Source: Burkholderiales bacterium (GTDB lineage: Bacteria; Pseudomonadota; Gammaproteobacteria; Burkholderiales; Burkholderiaceae_E). Taken from it: a DNA stretch of 22,182 bases. This document shows positions 1 to 7,829 of this stretch, one piece after another. Under the pieces are notes generated by a model. The model was not told where the DNA came from. It did not search any database and was given only the letters and a program-made list of their open reading frames with translations. Location: positions 1-22,182 of the forward strand of contig JAIYAG010000594.1 in assembly GCA_027489195.1 (NCBI GenBank). The letters are read 5' to 3'. The position numbers and the translations under genes were made by a program. Every line of letters starts with the position of its first letter. Position 1 is the stretch's first letter.

Positions 1-19
1 CCGGGCCCGCGGTACCCAT
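1..19 (-). CDS. Start of an unidentified minus-strand gene, cut by the window edge
   Basis: On the minus strand an ATG at 19-17 is preceded by a strong Shine-Dalgarno (AGGAGG at about 28-23) and is followed by six readable codons (M G T A G P) before the window ends. It lies 45 bases downstream of the acyl-CoA synthetase stop on the same strand, so it may be the next gene of that operon. Nothing can be said of its function. The ribosome binding site is the main evidence, and its spacing to the ATG (3 bases) is shorter than ideal. Confidence 0.45.
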
Positions 20-30
20 AGTCCTCCTGC

Positions 31-55
31 GGCGCGGCCGGGCGCGGGCCGCGCC
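31..55. other. GC-rich perfect hairpin between two minus-strand genes
   Basis: GGCGCGGCC (31-39) pairs perfectly with GGCCGCGCC (47-55), giving a 9-bp stem with a 7-base loop. It sits between the acyl-CoA synthetase stop and the next gene's ribosome binding site. No T-run follows on either strand, so it is not a standard intrinsic terminator. An intercistronic RNA-stabilising or attenuating hairpin is possible, and in such GC-rich DNA it may also be chance. Confidence 0.3.
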
Positions 56-64
56 GCGCAGCCG

Positions 65-1762
65 TCAGCCGGCGCCGCGTCCGAGCGCGGCGTCGCGGAT
101 GCGCCGCTTGAGGATCTTGCCGGACGGCGTGCGCGGCAGCGGCTCGGCCGACTTCACGATGTAGCGCGGCACTTCGAAGCCCGCCAGCCGCTCGGCCAGG
201 AAGGCGCGCAGCGCGTCGACCTCGAGCGTGGCCTCGCAGTACACCGTCGCGCCGACCTCCTCGCCCAGCCGCTCGTCCGGCACGGCGTAGACCGCGGCCT
301 CGTGCACCGCCGGATGCTGCAGCAGCGCCGCCTCGACCTGGCCGCAGCCGATGTTCTCGCCGCCGCGGATGATCAGGTCCTTGATGCGGTCGACGATGAA
401 CACGAAGCCCTCGTCGTCGAGGTAGGCCATGTCGCCGGTGCGGAACCAGCCGCCGTCGGCGAACACCTCGGCGTCGACCTCGGGGCGCCGCCAGTAGCCT
501 CGGAACAGCGAGGCGCCGCGCACCTGCAGCTCGCCCCGCCCGCCCGCCGGCAGCGGCGCGCCCTGCTCGTCGACCACCCGCAGCTCGAGCACCAGCGCGC
601 TGCGCCCGGAGCTCTCGGGGCGCGTCAGGTAGTCGTCGCCGCCGATGCCCGCGCCGATCGCGAAGGTCTCGGTCATGCCCCAGCCGGTGATCGGCATCGC
701 GTTGGCCAGCGTCGCGTCGATGCGGCGCACCTGCTCGGGCGCGCGCGGCGCGCCGCCCCCGCCGAGCGACAGCAGCGTGCCCAGGTCGTGCCGCCCCTCG
801 GCCGCGATGCGCAGCAGGTCGCCGGTGACCGCGGCGGGGCCCACCAGCGAGGTGAGGCGCTCGCGCTCGATCAGCGCGGCCGCGACCTCCGGGTCCCAGC
901 GGTGCATCGCGACCAGCCGGCGCTGCAGCCGGAACGAGGCGAGGTAGGACGCGGCCAGGCCGGTGACGTGGAAGAGCGGCACCGCGAGCAGCGTGCCCTG
1001 CACCGACGGATCGCCGCCGGCCTCGATGCCGGCGGCCGTGCCAGAAACCTGCTCGCCGACCAGCCGGTCGAGCTCCCAGGACAGCAGCGCCGACAGGATG
1101 TTGCGGTGGGTCGAGACCACGCCCTTCGGATGCCCGGTGGAGCCCGAGGTGTAGAGGATCGTGGCCGCGTCGTCGGGATCGATGTCGGCCGCGGGCATCG
1201 GCACCTCGCCCGCCGCCTCGGTCAGCGCCGACAGCGCGCGCACCCCCGGCGCGAGCGTCGTGGCACGGACCGCGAGCACCGTCAGGCCCGGCAGCGGGCC
1301 GCAGCGCGCGAGCCGCTCCAGGCGCTCGGTGTCGGCGAACAGCACCCTCGCCTCGCAGTCGCGCAGGCCGAAGGCCATCTCCTCCGCCTGCCAGTGCGCG
1401 TTCATCGCGACCGCGATCGCGCCGATCGAGAGGATCGCGTTGAAGGCGAGCATCCACTCGAGGTGGTTGCGCATCGAGATCGCGACGCGGTCGCCAGGCC
1501 GCACGCCGCAGTCGTGCACCAGCACGTGCCCGATCCGCGAGGCCGCGGCCCAGGCCTGGGCGTAGGTGAGGCGCTCGTCGCCATGGACGAGGAAGGGCCG
1601 CTCGGTCGCGGTCGCCTCGAACAGCGCGCGCAGCGAGCGCGGCGCGTTGCGGAACAGCCGCGTGCGGCGTCCGCCGGCCACGCCGTCGACCAGTTCGTAC
1701 GGCTGGCCGGGCGCGGTGACCGCCCGGATGGCCTCGGCCCGGGTCATCGTGCTGCTCGTCAT
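65..1762 (-). CDS. Class I adenylate-forming acyl-CoA synthetase (fatty/aryl acid-CoA ligase)
   Basis: This enzyme activates a carboxylic acid with ATP to an acyl-AMP and transfers the acyl group to coenzyme A, in the cytoplasm. The 565-residue product has the complete ANL-superfamily pattern: the P-loop-like YTSGSTGHPKG at about residues 204-214, TGWGMTE in the adenylate-binding core, WFRTGDMAYLDDEG with the conserved Asp, and DRIKDLIIRGGENI at the hinge. The C-terminal RTPSGKILKR carries the catalytic Lys. The ATG at 1762 is chosen because GGAG lies 9 bases upstream; an in-frame ATG at 1777 has no ribosome binding site and would add five residues. The acid substrate cannot be read from the motifs. 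The gene diverges from the exonuclease gene and may be co-transcribed with the truncated gene at the window start. Confidence 0.9.
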   Translation of the reverse strand: MTSSTMTRAEAIRAVTAPGQPYELVDGVAGGRRTRLFRNAPRSLRALFEATATERPFLVHGDERLTYAQAWAAASRIGHVLVHDCGVRPGDRVAISMRNHLEWMLAFNAILSIGAIAVAMNAHWQAEEMAFGLRDCEARVLFADTERLERLARCGPLPGLTVLAVRATTLAPGVRALSALTEAAGEVPMPAADIDPDDAATILYTSGSTGHPKGVVSTHRNILSALLSWELDRLVGEQVSGTAAGIEAGGDPSVQGTLLAVPLFHVTGLAASYLASFRLQRRLVAMHRWDPEVAAALIERERLTSLVGPAAVTGDLLRIAAEGRHDLGTLLSLGGGGAPRAPEQVRRIDATLANAMPITGWGMTETFAIGAGIGGDDYLTRPESSGRSALVLELRVVDEQGAPLPAGGRGELQVRGASLFRGYWRRPEVDAEVFADGGWFRTGDMAYLDDEGFVFIVDRIKDLIIRGGENIGCGQVEAALLQHPAVHEAAVYAVPDERLGEEVGATVYCEATLEVDALRAFLAERLAGFEVPRYIVKSAEPLPRTPSGKILKRRIRDAALGRGAG

Positions 1763-1864
1763 GGGGTGCGTCTCCATCGCCCGGCGGGGGCCGGTCGGCG
1801 CAGCCTACGGAATGCACGCGAGGATGCAAAGCGGGCGGACGGGAAACCGGACCCTGAGCCATGC

Positions 1865-1870
1865 TCTAAT
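1865..1870 (+). promoter_or_regulatory. Candidate -10 element placing transcription start at the exonuclease ATG
   Basis: TCTAAT matches five of six bases of the sigma-70 -10 consensus and ends 5 bases before the ATG at 1876, so the expected start site falls on or next to the start codon. No Shine-Dalgarno is visible upstream of that ATG. I see no convincing -35. The combination suggests a leaderless or near-leaderless transcript. This is an inference from one hexamer. Confidence 0.35.
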
Positions 1871-1875
1871 CGCGC

Positions 1876-2715
1876 ATGCCCGGCAGCGCTCCCCCCTCCG
1901 CCCGCACCCTGCGCCACGTCGCCTTCGACACCGAGACCACCGGCTTCTCGGGCGCCCGCGTGGTCGAGCTCGCCGCCGTCGAGTTCGACCCGGCGAGCGG
2001 CGAGCCGATCGCCCGCTTCCACACCTACCTCGACCCGCAGGGCACGCCGGTCGAGTCGGGCGCGCTGTCGGTGCACGGGCTGACGGACGACTTCCTGCGC
2101 GGCAAGCCGCGCTTCGCCGACGTGGCCGACGCGTTCACCGGCTTCGTCGCGGGCGCCCGGCTCTATGCGCACAACGCGCCCTTCGACCGCCGCATGCTCG
2201 ACGCCGAGCTCGCCCGCATCGAGCGGCCCGGGCTCGAGGGCCATGTCGCCGGCATCGTCTGCACGCTTGCGCTCGCCAATCGAGGCCTCGCCCACCTGCC
2301 GAAGAAGAAGCTCGACGACCTGTGCGACCACTTCGAGGTCGACCGCAGCGCGCGCAGCCTGCACGGCGCGATGATCGACTGCGAGCTGCTCGCGATCGTC
2401 GCGGTGCGGATGGGTGCGACGGCGGCGGGCACCGCGCTGTCGGGCCGGCGCGCGCCCGCCGTGCCACGCCCCGCGGCAGAGGCGGACGCGGACGGGCGCA
2501 TCGGCTGGCGGGCCGGCGGCCCGTGGCTGGGCGACGAGCGCGCGGCGCTGGTGGCGGGATGGCGACGCCGCGAGCCGATCGAGGCGCTGGTAGCGCGCCA
2601 CGGCCGCACGCCGCGGGCCATCGTCATGCAGCTGCAGCGCCTGGGCGAGATCGACGACGCGCGCGCCGAGCGGCTGCTGGCCGCGGCCGGGGGCGGCGGG
2701 CTGCCGCGGTACTGA
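1876..2715 (+). CDS. DEDDh 3'-5' exonuclease (DnaQ/RNase T type) with a C-terminal HTH-like extension
   Basis: The first 180 residues form a DnaQ-like 3'-5' exonuclease fold with all five DEDDh catalytic positions: D18 and E20 in FDTETTG (Exo I), D104 in HNAPFD (Exo II), and H163 and D168 in HGAMIDCELL (Exo III). Such enzymes remove nucleotides from DNA or RNA 3' ends with two metal ions and serve as proofreading subunits or stand-alone repair and RNA-processing nucleases. At 279 residues it has about 80 extra residues. After a linker (190-210), residues 225-275 contain LVARHGRTPRAIVMQLQRLG, which resembles a helix-turn-helix. There is no polymerase domain and no neighbouring polymerase gene, so calling it the replicative epsilon subunit is not justified. 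It is divergent from the acyl-CoA synthetase and convergent with the next gene. The ATG has no visible ribosome binding site. Confidence 0.85.
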   Translation: MPGSAPPSARTLRHVAFDTETTGFSGARVVELAAVEFDPASGEPIARFHTYLDPQGTPVESGALSVHGLTDDFLRGKPRFADVADAFTGFVAGARLYAHNAPFDRRMLDAELARIERPGLEGHVAGIVCTLALANRGLAHLPKKKLDDLCDHFEVDRSARSLHGAMIDCELLAIVAVRMGATAAGTALSGRRAPAVPRPAAEADADGRIGWRAGGPWLGDERAALVAGWRRREPIEALVARHGRTPRAIVMQLQRLGEIDDARAERLLAAAGGGGLPRY

Positions 2716-2716
2716 C

Positions 2717-2734
2717 GGCCGGCCGGAGCCGGCC
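2717..2734. terminator. Hairpin between convergent genes, possible bidirectional terminator
   Basis: GGCCGGC (2717-2723), loop CGGA, GCCGGCC (2728-2734) form a perfect 7-bp stem with a tetraloop, starting two bases after the exonuclease stop. The convergent dehydrogenase gene ends 18 bases further on. No U-tract follows in either direction, so termination would be atypical. Position between convergent stops is the main support. Confidence 0.4.
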
Positions 2735-2752
2735 CCGCGCTCGGCCCTGCAT

Positions 2753-3634
2753 TCAGGCCCGATCGGTGGCCAGCAGCGACACCAGTTCCGGCACCAGCGC
2801 CTGCGCGCCGCCACGCGCCACGCCCTCGCGGAAGGTCGCCGCCACCGCCTCGGCGATTGTGCGCTCGGCGCCCGCGTTGCCGGCCATCTCGGTGTAGTAC
2901 GTGAGGTCCTTGAGCGCGTTCGACATCACGAACTGCAGGTTCGACGCGTCGCGGGTCGTCATGTAGGGCGTGAGGCGCTCGAGCGCCGCACCGCCCCCGC
3001 CGCCCTTGGCCAGCACCTCGACCAGCACGCCGGGCGCGATGCCCGCGGCCTCCGACAGCGCCGCCGCCTCGGCGATCAGCGCGATCGAGCCGAGCGACAC
3101 GTAGTTGTGCAGCAGCTTCATGCGATGGCCCGCGCCGATCGGCCCGACATGGGTGATGTTCTCGGCGAAGCAGGCGAGGATCGGGCGCAGCGTCTCGAAG
3201 AGCGCCGCATCGCCGCCCACCAGCAGGTTCAGCCGCCCCTCGCGCGCCTGCTTCGGCAGCCGCGTCATCGGCGCGTCGACGAAGCGCCCGCCCGCCGCCT
3301 GCACCGCCTGCCCCATCTTCACCGTGGACTCGGGAATCGCGGTCGAGCAGTCGACGACGATCGTGCCCGGGCGCAGTCCGGCGAGCACGCCGTCGGCACC
3401 GGTCAGCACCGCCTCGACCTGCGGGCTGCCGGTCACGCACAGGATCACCACCTCGCTGTCGGCGGCGACCGCAGCACCCGTCGTGCGCGGCGTCACGCCC
3501 AGCGCCAGCAGCTCGTCGAGCGGCTGGTTGCCCGCGTGTTCGAGCACCGCGAGCGGATGCCCCTTGCTCGCGAGGTTGTACGCGATGCCGTGGCCCATCA
3601 GGCCGATGCCGACCATGCCGATACGTGGCTTCAT
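2753..3634 (-). CDS. NAD(P)-dependent beta-hydroxyacid dehydrogenase (HIBADH/tartronate-semialdehyde reductase family), divergent
   Basis: The 293-residue protein belongs to the beta-hydroxyacid dehydrogenases, which interconvert 3-hydroxy acids and semialdehydes with NAD(P). The N-terminal Rossmann motif is GIGLMGHG (9-16). The C-terminal helical domain carries the catalytic Lys in GAGHRMKLLHN (K173, N177). The substrate loop is unusual: the family normally reads DAPVSGG followed by a Gly-rich stretch, whereas here residues 120-135 read DAPMTRLPKQAREGRL, losing the SGG and adding basic residues. The substrate is therefore probably not plain 3-hydroxyisobutyrate or tartronate semialdehyde. 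The ATG at 3634 has GGAG nine bases upstream. It is the last gene of a three-gene operon, 16 bases after the amidohydrolase stop. Its paralogue at 5351-6226 keeps the normal loop. Confidence 0.85.
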   Translation of the reverse strand: MKPRIGMVGIGLMGHGIAYNLASKGHPLAVLEHAGNQPLDELLALGVTPRTTGAAVAADSEVVILCVTGSPQVEAVLTGADGVLAGLRPGTIVVDCSTAIPESTVKMGQAVQAAGGRFVDAPMTRLPKQAREGRLNLLVGGDAALFETLRPILACFAENITHVGPIGAGHRMKLLHNYVSLGSIALIAEAAALSEAAGIAPGVLVEVLAKGGGGGAALERLTPYMTTRDASNLQFVMSNALKDLTYYTEMAGNAGAERTIAEAVAATFREGVARGGAQALVPELVSLLATDRA

Positions 3635-3650
3635 CTCGTGTCGCTCCGGT

Positions 3651-5354
3651 TCAGGCCGCGAATTCGGTCAGCAGGCGCCCGGCCCGCGGCGCCTCGGGCA
3701 GCAGCCCGCCGGCGTCGGCCACGCGCCGCCCGTTCACCCACACGCCGTGCACGCCGAGCGCGGCGGTGTCGAGCCGCGGCGCACCGCCCGGCAGGTCGAA
3801 CACCCGGCGCTTCGGGCCGCGCCCGACCGTCGCCGGGTCGAAGAGCAGCAGGTCCGCCGCCAGCCCTTCGCGGATCGTGCCGCGGTCGGTCATGCCGAAG
3901 ATCGCGGCCGGCTGCGAGGTCAGTCGCCGCACCGCGTCGGACAGCCCCATGACGCCGAGCTCGCGCGCCCAGTGGCCCATCAGGTGCAGGCCGAAGCCGG
4001 CGTCGTTGAAGAAGGTCAGGTGCGCGCCCGCGTCCGACAGCGACACCAGGCTGTGCGGATGGGTGAGCATCCGGCCGACCGCCGCCTCGTCGCTGTTGAG
4101 CAGCATCGCGGTGAACACGGTCTTCAGGCCCTCGGCGAGCGCGAGATCGAGGAACACGTCGAGCGGATCGCGGCCCTGCTCGCCGGCGATCTCGGCGATC
4201 GAGCGCTGCTCGAGCGCGGCGTGCGCGGGGTCGGCGACCTCGGTCACCTGTACCTTGCCCCACTCGCCGTTGAAGAGCCGGAAGGTGGCGGGTGCGGCGA
4301 TCTCGGCGCGCACCGCGGCGCGGAACGACGGGTCGCGCAGCACCGCCTCGAGCGCCGCGCCGCTCACGCCCAGCGCCGGGCGCCAGGCGGCCAGCCCCTC
4401 GACCGGATAGGGCGAGGCCAGCGTGAAGTCCATCGACAGCGGGCAGCAGGACACCTGGCCGACCAGCCGCCGGCCGCGTTCGTTGGCGGCGGTGATCGCG
4501 TCGAGGTCGCGGAACACCGCCTGCGGGTTGGTGCCGTTGTGCAGCAGCGCGGCGACCATCACCGGCCGGCCCGAATCGGCCGACAGCGACTCGAGGAAGG
4601 GCACGGGCATCTGGCCGCCCTTGGTGACCATGTAGACGCCGCGGCCGCCCTCGCCCATCGCCATCGTCAGCGCGTGCATCTCGGCGTCGCTCGCCAGCCG
4701 CGAGGGCATCGGCGTGCCGCCCTCGCCGTTGTGCGCGGGGCTGGTGCTGCTCGCGAAGCCGACCGCGCCCGCGGCCATCGCCTCGCGCACCACCTGCGCC
4801 ATCGCGGCGATCTCGGCGTCGGTGGCGGCGCGCACGGTCGCGTCCGCCCCCATCACCCAGGTGCGCACCGACGAGTGGCCGACGTAGGCGGCGAGGTTGA
4901 CCACGCTCCCCCGGCGGCGCAGCAGGTCGAGGTACTCCGGAAAGGTCTCGAAGCTCCAGTCGATGCCCTGGCGCAGCACGTCCAGCGACATGCCCTCGAC
5001 CTGCACGAGGTTGCGCATCGTGATGTCGCGGTCCTGCGGCCGGCAGGGGGCGATGGTGAAGCCGCAGTTGCCGATCACCGCGGTGGTCACGCCGAGCGCG
5101 GGCGAGGGGCGCACGGTCGCGTCCCAGGTGACCTGCGCGTCGAAGTGGGTGTGGCTGTCGATGATGCCGGGCATCAGCGCGAGGCCGGCGGCGTCGACGA
5201 CCTCGGCGCCCTGCGCGGGCAGGTCGGTGCCGACGGCGGCGATCAGGCCGCCGCGCACCAGGACGTCGCGCACGGCGGGTTCGGCGCCGGTGCCGTCGAA
5301 GACGAGGGCCTGGCGGATCAGGAGATCGGGGGAAGCGGTCATGTTCGTGCTCAT
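3651..5354 (-). CDS. N-acyl-D-amino-acid deacylase-like amidohydrolase (amidohydrolase family 3)
   Basis: The 567-residue protein looks like a metal-dependent amidohydrolase of the D-aminoacylase/dihydroorotase-like group. This group typically hydrolyses N-acyl-D-amino acids to a D-amino acid and a carboxylate. Visible features are the N-terminal beta-sandwich (residues 10-60), the metal-binding DSHTHFD (H68, H70), NCGFTIAP with the Cys ligand typical of D-aminoacylases (C97), YVGHSSVR, and the late Asp motif SDAGAH, followed by the returning beta-sandwich strand near the C terminus. The start at 5354 is fixed by an ATGA overlap with the upstream dehydrogenase stop, implying translational coupling. 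M5 is an alternative start. Sitting between two hydroxyacid dehydrogenases, it may release a hydroxy or amino acid that they oxidise or reduce. The exact substrate is unknown, and some family members are annotated loosely. Confidence 0.85.
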   Translation of the reverse strand: MSTNMTASPDLLIRQALVFDGTGAEPAVRDVLVRGGLIAAVGTDLPAQGAEVVDAAGLALMPGIIDSHTHFDAQVTWDATVRPSPALGVTTAVIGNCGFTIAPCRPQDRDITMRNLVQVEGMSLDVLRQGIDWSFETFPEYLDLLRRRGSVVNLAAYVGHSSVRTWVMGADATVRAATDAEIAAMAQVVREAMAAGAVGFASSTSPAHNGEGGTPMPSRLASDAEMHALTMAMGEGGRGVYMVTKGGQMPVPFLESLSADSGRPVMVAALLHNGTNPQAVFRDLDAITAANERGRRLVGQVSCCPLSMDFTLASPYPVEGLAAWRPALGVSGAALEAVLRDPSFRAAVRAEIAAPATFRLFNGEWGKVQVTEVADPAHAALEQRSIAEIAGEQGRDPLDVFLDLALAEGLKTVFTAMLLNSDEAAVGRMLTHPHSLVSLSDAGAHLTFFNDAGFGLHLMGHWARELGVMGLSDAVRRLTSQPAAIFGMTDRGTIREGLAADLLLFDPATVGRGPKRRVFDLPGGAPRLDTAALGVHGVWVNGRRVADAGGLLPEAPRAGRLLTEFAA

Positions 5355-6226
5355 TCGATGCCGTTGCGGCGGGCCAGTTCGACGAAGAGGCCCGAGTGGT
5401 CGAGGTCGGCGAGCCCGTGCCCGACCGCGTCGGCGTACAGGGACTCGAACCGGGTGGTGATCGGCGCCTCGAAGCCGAGCTCGGCGGCGGCGGCGAGGGC
5501 GTTGCGCATGTCCTTGAGCTGCACGGTCATGCGGGCACGGGGTGCGAAGTCGCGGGTGACCATCCGCTCGCCGTGGACCTGCAGGATGCGGCTGTCCGCG
5601 AAGCCGCCGGAGAGCGCCTGCCGGACCCGCGCCGGGTCGGCGCCGCCGCGCTCGCACAGCAGCAGCGCCTCGGCGACCGCACCGATGGTCACGCCGACGA
5701 TCACCTGGTTGGCGAGCTTGGCGAGCTGCCCGGTGCCGGAAGGCCCGACGTGTGTCCAGCGTCCGAGCGCGGGCAGCGCGGCGCGGGCACGCGCCACCTC
5801 GGCCTCGTCGCCGCCGGCCATGATGGCGAGCGTGCCGGCCTGGGCGCCGATCGTGCCGCCGGACACCGGCGCGTCGACGTGGGCGATGCCGAGCGCGCGC
5901 AGCCGTGCGGCATGGTCGCGCGCCTCGGCCGGGCGGATCGAGGCCATGTCGACGAGCAGCGCGCCCGGCGCCATCGCGGCGGCCACGCCGTCGGCCGCAC
6001 CGAAGAGCACCGCCTCGGTGGTCGGGCCGTCCGCCAGCATCGACACCACCATCTCCGCATCCGCGACCGCGCCACGCGCCGTGTCGTGCACCGTCGCGCC
6101 CTGCTCCGCCAGCGGCTCGGCCTTGGCGCGCGTGCGGTTCCACACGTGCACCGCATGGCCGGCGTCGCACAGCCGGCGGGCCATCGGGCCGCCCATCATC
6201 CCGGTGCCCAGCACTGCGATCCGCAT
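5351..6226 (-). CDS. 3-hydroxyisobutyrate dehydrogenase / tartronate-semialdehyde reductase family protein
   Basis: This is a canonical 291-residue beta-hydroxyacid dehydrogenase. The Rossmann motif GTGMMGGP is at residues 7-14. NRTRAK follows beta-2 (30-35), and the Arg residues there point to NADP(H) preference. The substrate loop DAPVSGGTIGAQAGTL (118-133) and the catalytic Lys in GTGQLAKLANQ (K170, N173) are intact. The ATG at 6226 is chosen because AGGGGGA lies just upstream and the protein then begins directly at the first beta strand; longer in-frame reading upstream is Ala-rich and unlike the family. It is the first gene of the operon with the amidohydrolase (ATGA overlap) and the divergent paralogue. 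A role in converting a 2- or 3-hydroxy acid/semialdehyde pair is clear, but the substrate is not. Confidence 0.87.
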   Translation of the reverse strand: MRIAVLGTGMMGGPMARRLCDAGHAVHVWNRTRAKAEPLAEQGATVHDTARGAVADAEMVVSMLADGPTTEAVLFGAADGVAAAMAPGALLVDMASIRPAEARDHAARLRALGIAHVDAPVSGGTIGAQAGTLAIMAGGDEAEVARARAALPALGRWTHVGPSGTGQLAKLANQVIVGVTIGAVAEALLLCERGGADPARVRQALSGGFADSRILQVHGERMVTRDFAPRARMTVQLKDMRNALAAAAELGFEAPITTRFESLYADAVGHGLADLDHSGLFVELARRNGIE

Positions 6227-6247
6227 CGTCTCCCCCTTGTCCGGATG

Positions 6248-6296
6248 CGCCGCCGCGGGCCCGAGGCGGGCCGTCCCGCGCGGGGCCGCGGCGGCG
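6248..6296. other. Long inverted repeat upstream of the dehydrogenase-amidohydrolase operon
   Basis: CGCCGCCGCGG (6248-6258) and CCGCGGCGGCG (6286-6296) are perfect 11-base inverted repeats separated by 27 bases. They lie in the 216-base gap (6227-6442) between the HD-GYP gene stop and the dehydrogenase start. The gap otherwise holds no recognisable gene or clear promoter. The repeat could be a terminator-like structure for the HD-GYP transcript or an operator. Low complexity makes chance a real alternative. Confidence 0.3.
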
Positions 6297-6442
6297 GCGC
6301 CCGCAACGGTGGCGGCGGCAGCAGGGGCTGTCAAGCGAGGCGACCGGATCGCGGCGACCTCGGCCGCGCGAGCGGGCCACCGCCAGCGGGTCGGGTCGCG
6401 ACGGCGGACGTTCTCGCGCGGTGCCCGGGCGGGACCGTCCGC

Positions 6443-7717
6443 TCAGGAGGCGCCCGCGGGCGCCCCCCGCAGCGCGTCGAGCAAGGGCGTGAAGCGCTCG
6501 CGCCCCACGGCCGGAAAGCCGCAGAGATCCTGGGCGATGTCGCGCGCGAGGCTGCGCATGCGCCAGCGCACCTCGCGCGGCACCAGCTCGAGCTGCAGCA
6601 CCAGCTCGGCATCGGAATCGTCGGACTGTTCGACCAAGTCGAAGTAGTGGGCGGTGCCGGTCGACACGAACGCCGCCTCGAGCCGCACCAGGAGCGGCGC
6701 CAGCCGCGCGAGCGACCGGCGCTCGGCCTCGTGCTCGGTCAGGTCTTCCAGCGCGTGCGCGGCCAGGCGGGACCGGCGCAGGCCCTCACGCACGATGACG
6801 ACCCGCTCGCGCGCGGCCTCGCGATCGAGCTCGGTGGCGCCTTCGACCGGGAACGCGCGCTGCACGCGGACGACATGATTGACGATGCCGATCGGGAACT
6901 CGCCGAACACCAGGCCCATCGCCAGGACGGCACGCGCAGGGGCCGCCACCGGATCGTTGAGCACCCCCGCCATCGTCTCGGCGATGATCAGGTAACCCGA
7001 CCCGTCGGGCAGTTCGCTCGAGACGGCACGCCCCGGATAGCCGGTGCCGTCCAGCCGCTCGTGGTGGGCGGCGACCAGCGCCGAGATCGGCTTCGGATAG
7101 CGGGTGTTCGTGCGCACGAAGAGCTCGCCGACCCGCGGATGCGCGCTGACGTGTCGCCACTCGTCCAGCGTCAGCTCGCGCCGGCTCGACAGGTAGGTCG
7201 GGTTCACGTACTGCTCGCCGATGTCGTGCAGCAGCGCGGCGAGCATCGTGCGCTGCAGACTGCCTTCGTCGCAGCCGCAGCGGGCGGCGAGCGCGCCCGC
7301 CGCGAGCATCACGAGGCAGGCGTGCGAGAACCCGGTGCCGCGGCCCCGGGCCGCGGTGAGCAGCAGGGACACCGACCCCTCGACCGGCAGGCTGCCGGCG
7401 ACGCGCAGCAAGCGGCGGGCTTCGGATCCGGCCAGCGCCGACAGGTAGGCGCTGCCCTGCAGCAGGCGCTCCGTCTCCTCGACGATGCCGTCCGGGCCGA
7501 TGCCGTCCCGGGCGGTGAGGCACTGCTCGATCGGGCGGCGCAGCGACCGGTCCTGCAGGCGCTCCACGAGCCCGGCCAGGACCGGGCTGCCGCGCGCCCA
7601 CAGCTTGACGCCCCGCTCGTCGACGATGTCCTCGCTCGCCTCGATGCCGCCGGCCTCGCTGGCCGCGACGATCGAGGCCAGTGCGTGAGGGTTGGCGTGC
7701 GAGAACGGACTGCTCAT
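6443..7717 (-). CDS. HD-GYP domain protein (putative cyclic-di-GMP phosphodiesterase) with an altered HD motif
   Basis: The 424-residue protein has an HD-GYP domain at about residues 125-260. H132 could be the first metal ligand; ALLHDIGE follows at 161-168, then H193 in SAHPRVGE and the signature HHERLDGTGYP (218-228). HD-GYP proteins usually hydrolyse cyclic-di-GMP to pGpG or GMP. The Lys that normally follows in HDxGK is Glu here (E168), so activity may be altered. The N-terminal 110 residues and C-terminal 150 residues match no domain I recognise; there is no receiver domain, transmembrane segment or signal peptide. Reading can be extended upstream in frame, but that stretch is antisense to nothing conserved and overlaps the HD oxygenase gene, so the ATG at 7717 is preferred. 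It lies 112 bases downstream of the phosphonate operon and may be transcribed separately. Confidence 0.8.
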   Translation of the reverse strand: MSSPFSHANPHALASIVAASEAGGIEASEDIVDERGVKLWARGSPVLAGLVERLQDRSLRRPIEQCLTARDGIGPDGIVEETERLLQGSAYLSALAGSEARRLLRVAGSLPVEGSVSLLLTAARGRGTGFSHACLVMLAAGALAARCGCDEGSLQRTMLAALLHDIGEQYVNPTYLSSRRELTLDEWRHVSAHPRVGELFVRTNTRYPKPISALVAAHHERLDGTGYPGRAVSSELPDGSGYLIIAETMAGVLNDPVAAPARAVLAMGLVFGEFPIGIVNHVVRVQRAFPVEGATELDREAARERVVIVREGLRRSRLAAHALEDLTEHEAERRSLARLAPLLVRLEAAFVSTGTAHYFDLVEQSDDSDAELVLQLELVPREVRWRMRSLARDIAQDLCGFPAVGRERFTPLLDALRGAPAGAS

Positions 7718-7829
7718 CGGTGAATGCCGGCGGCCGCGGGAGTGTCCACACCGCAGGAGACTTCCCGACCGAGGGCGAGCGTCACAACCGAGACAGCCCG
7801 ACAGGCAGGGCGGGCAGACGGACGGCGGA

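Noticed and set aside
302..2083. Long plus-strand frame across the acyl-CoA synthetase gene
   Set aside because: It is antisense to a complete ANL enzyme and shows only low-complexity Arg/Ala/His sequence.
3105..6647. Very long plus-strand open frame of about 1180 codons opposite the dehydrogenase-amidohydrolase genes
   Set aside because: Its translation is rich in Arg, His, Ala and Ser without domains, and it lies antisense to three genes with intact catalytic motifs. Such frames are expected at this GC content.
5396..7723. Plus-strand frame of 775 codons opposite the dehydrogenase and HD-GYP genes
   Set aside because: No recognisable domain, and the opposite strand carries conserved motifs over most of its length.
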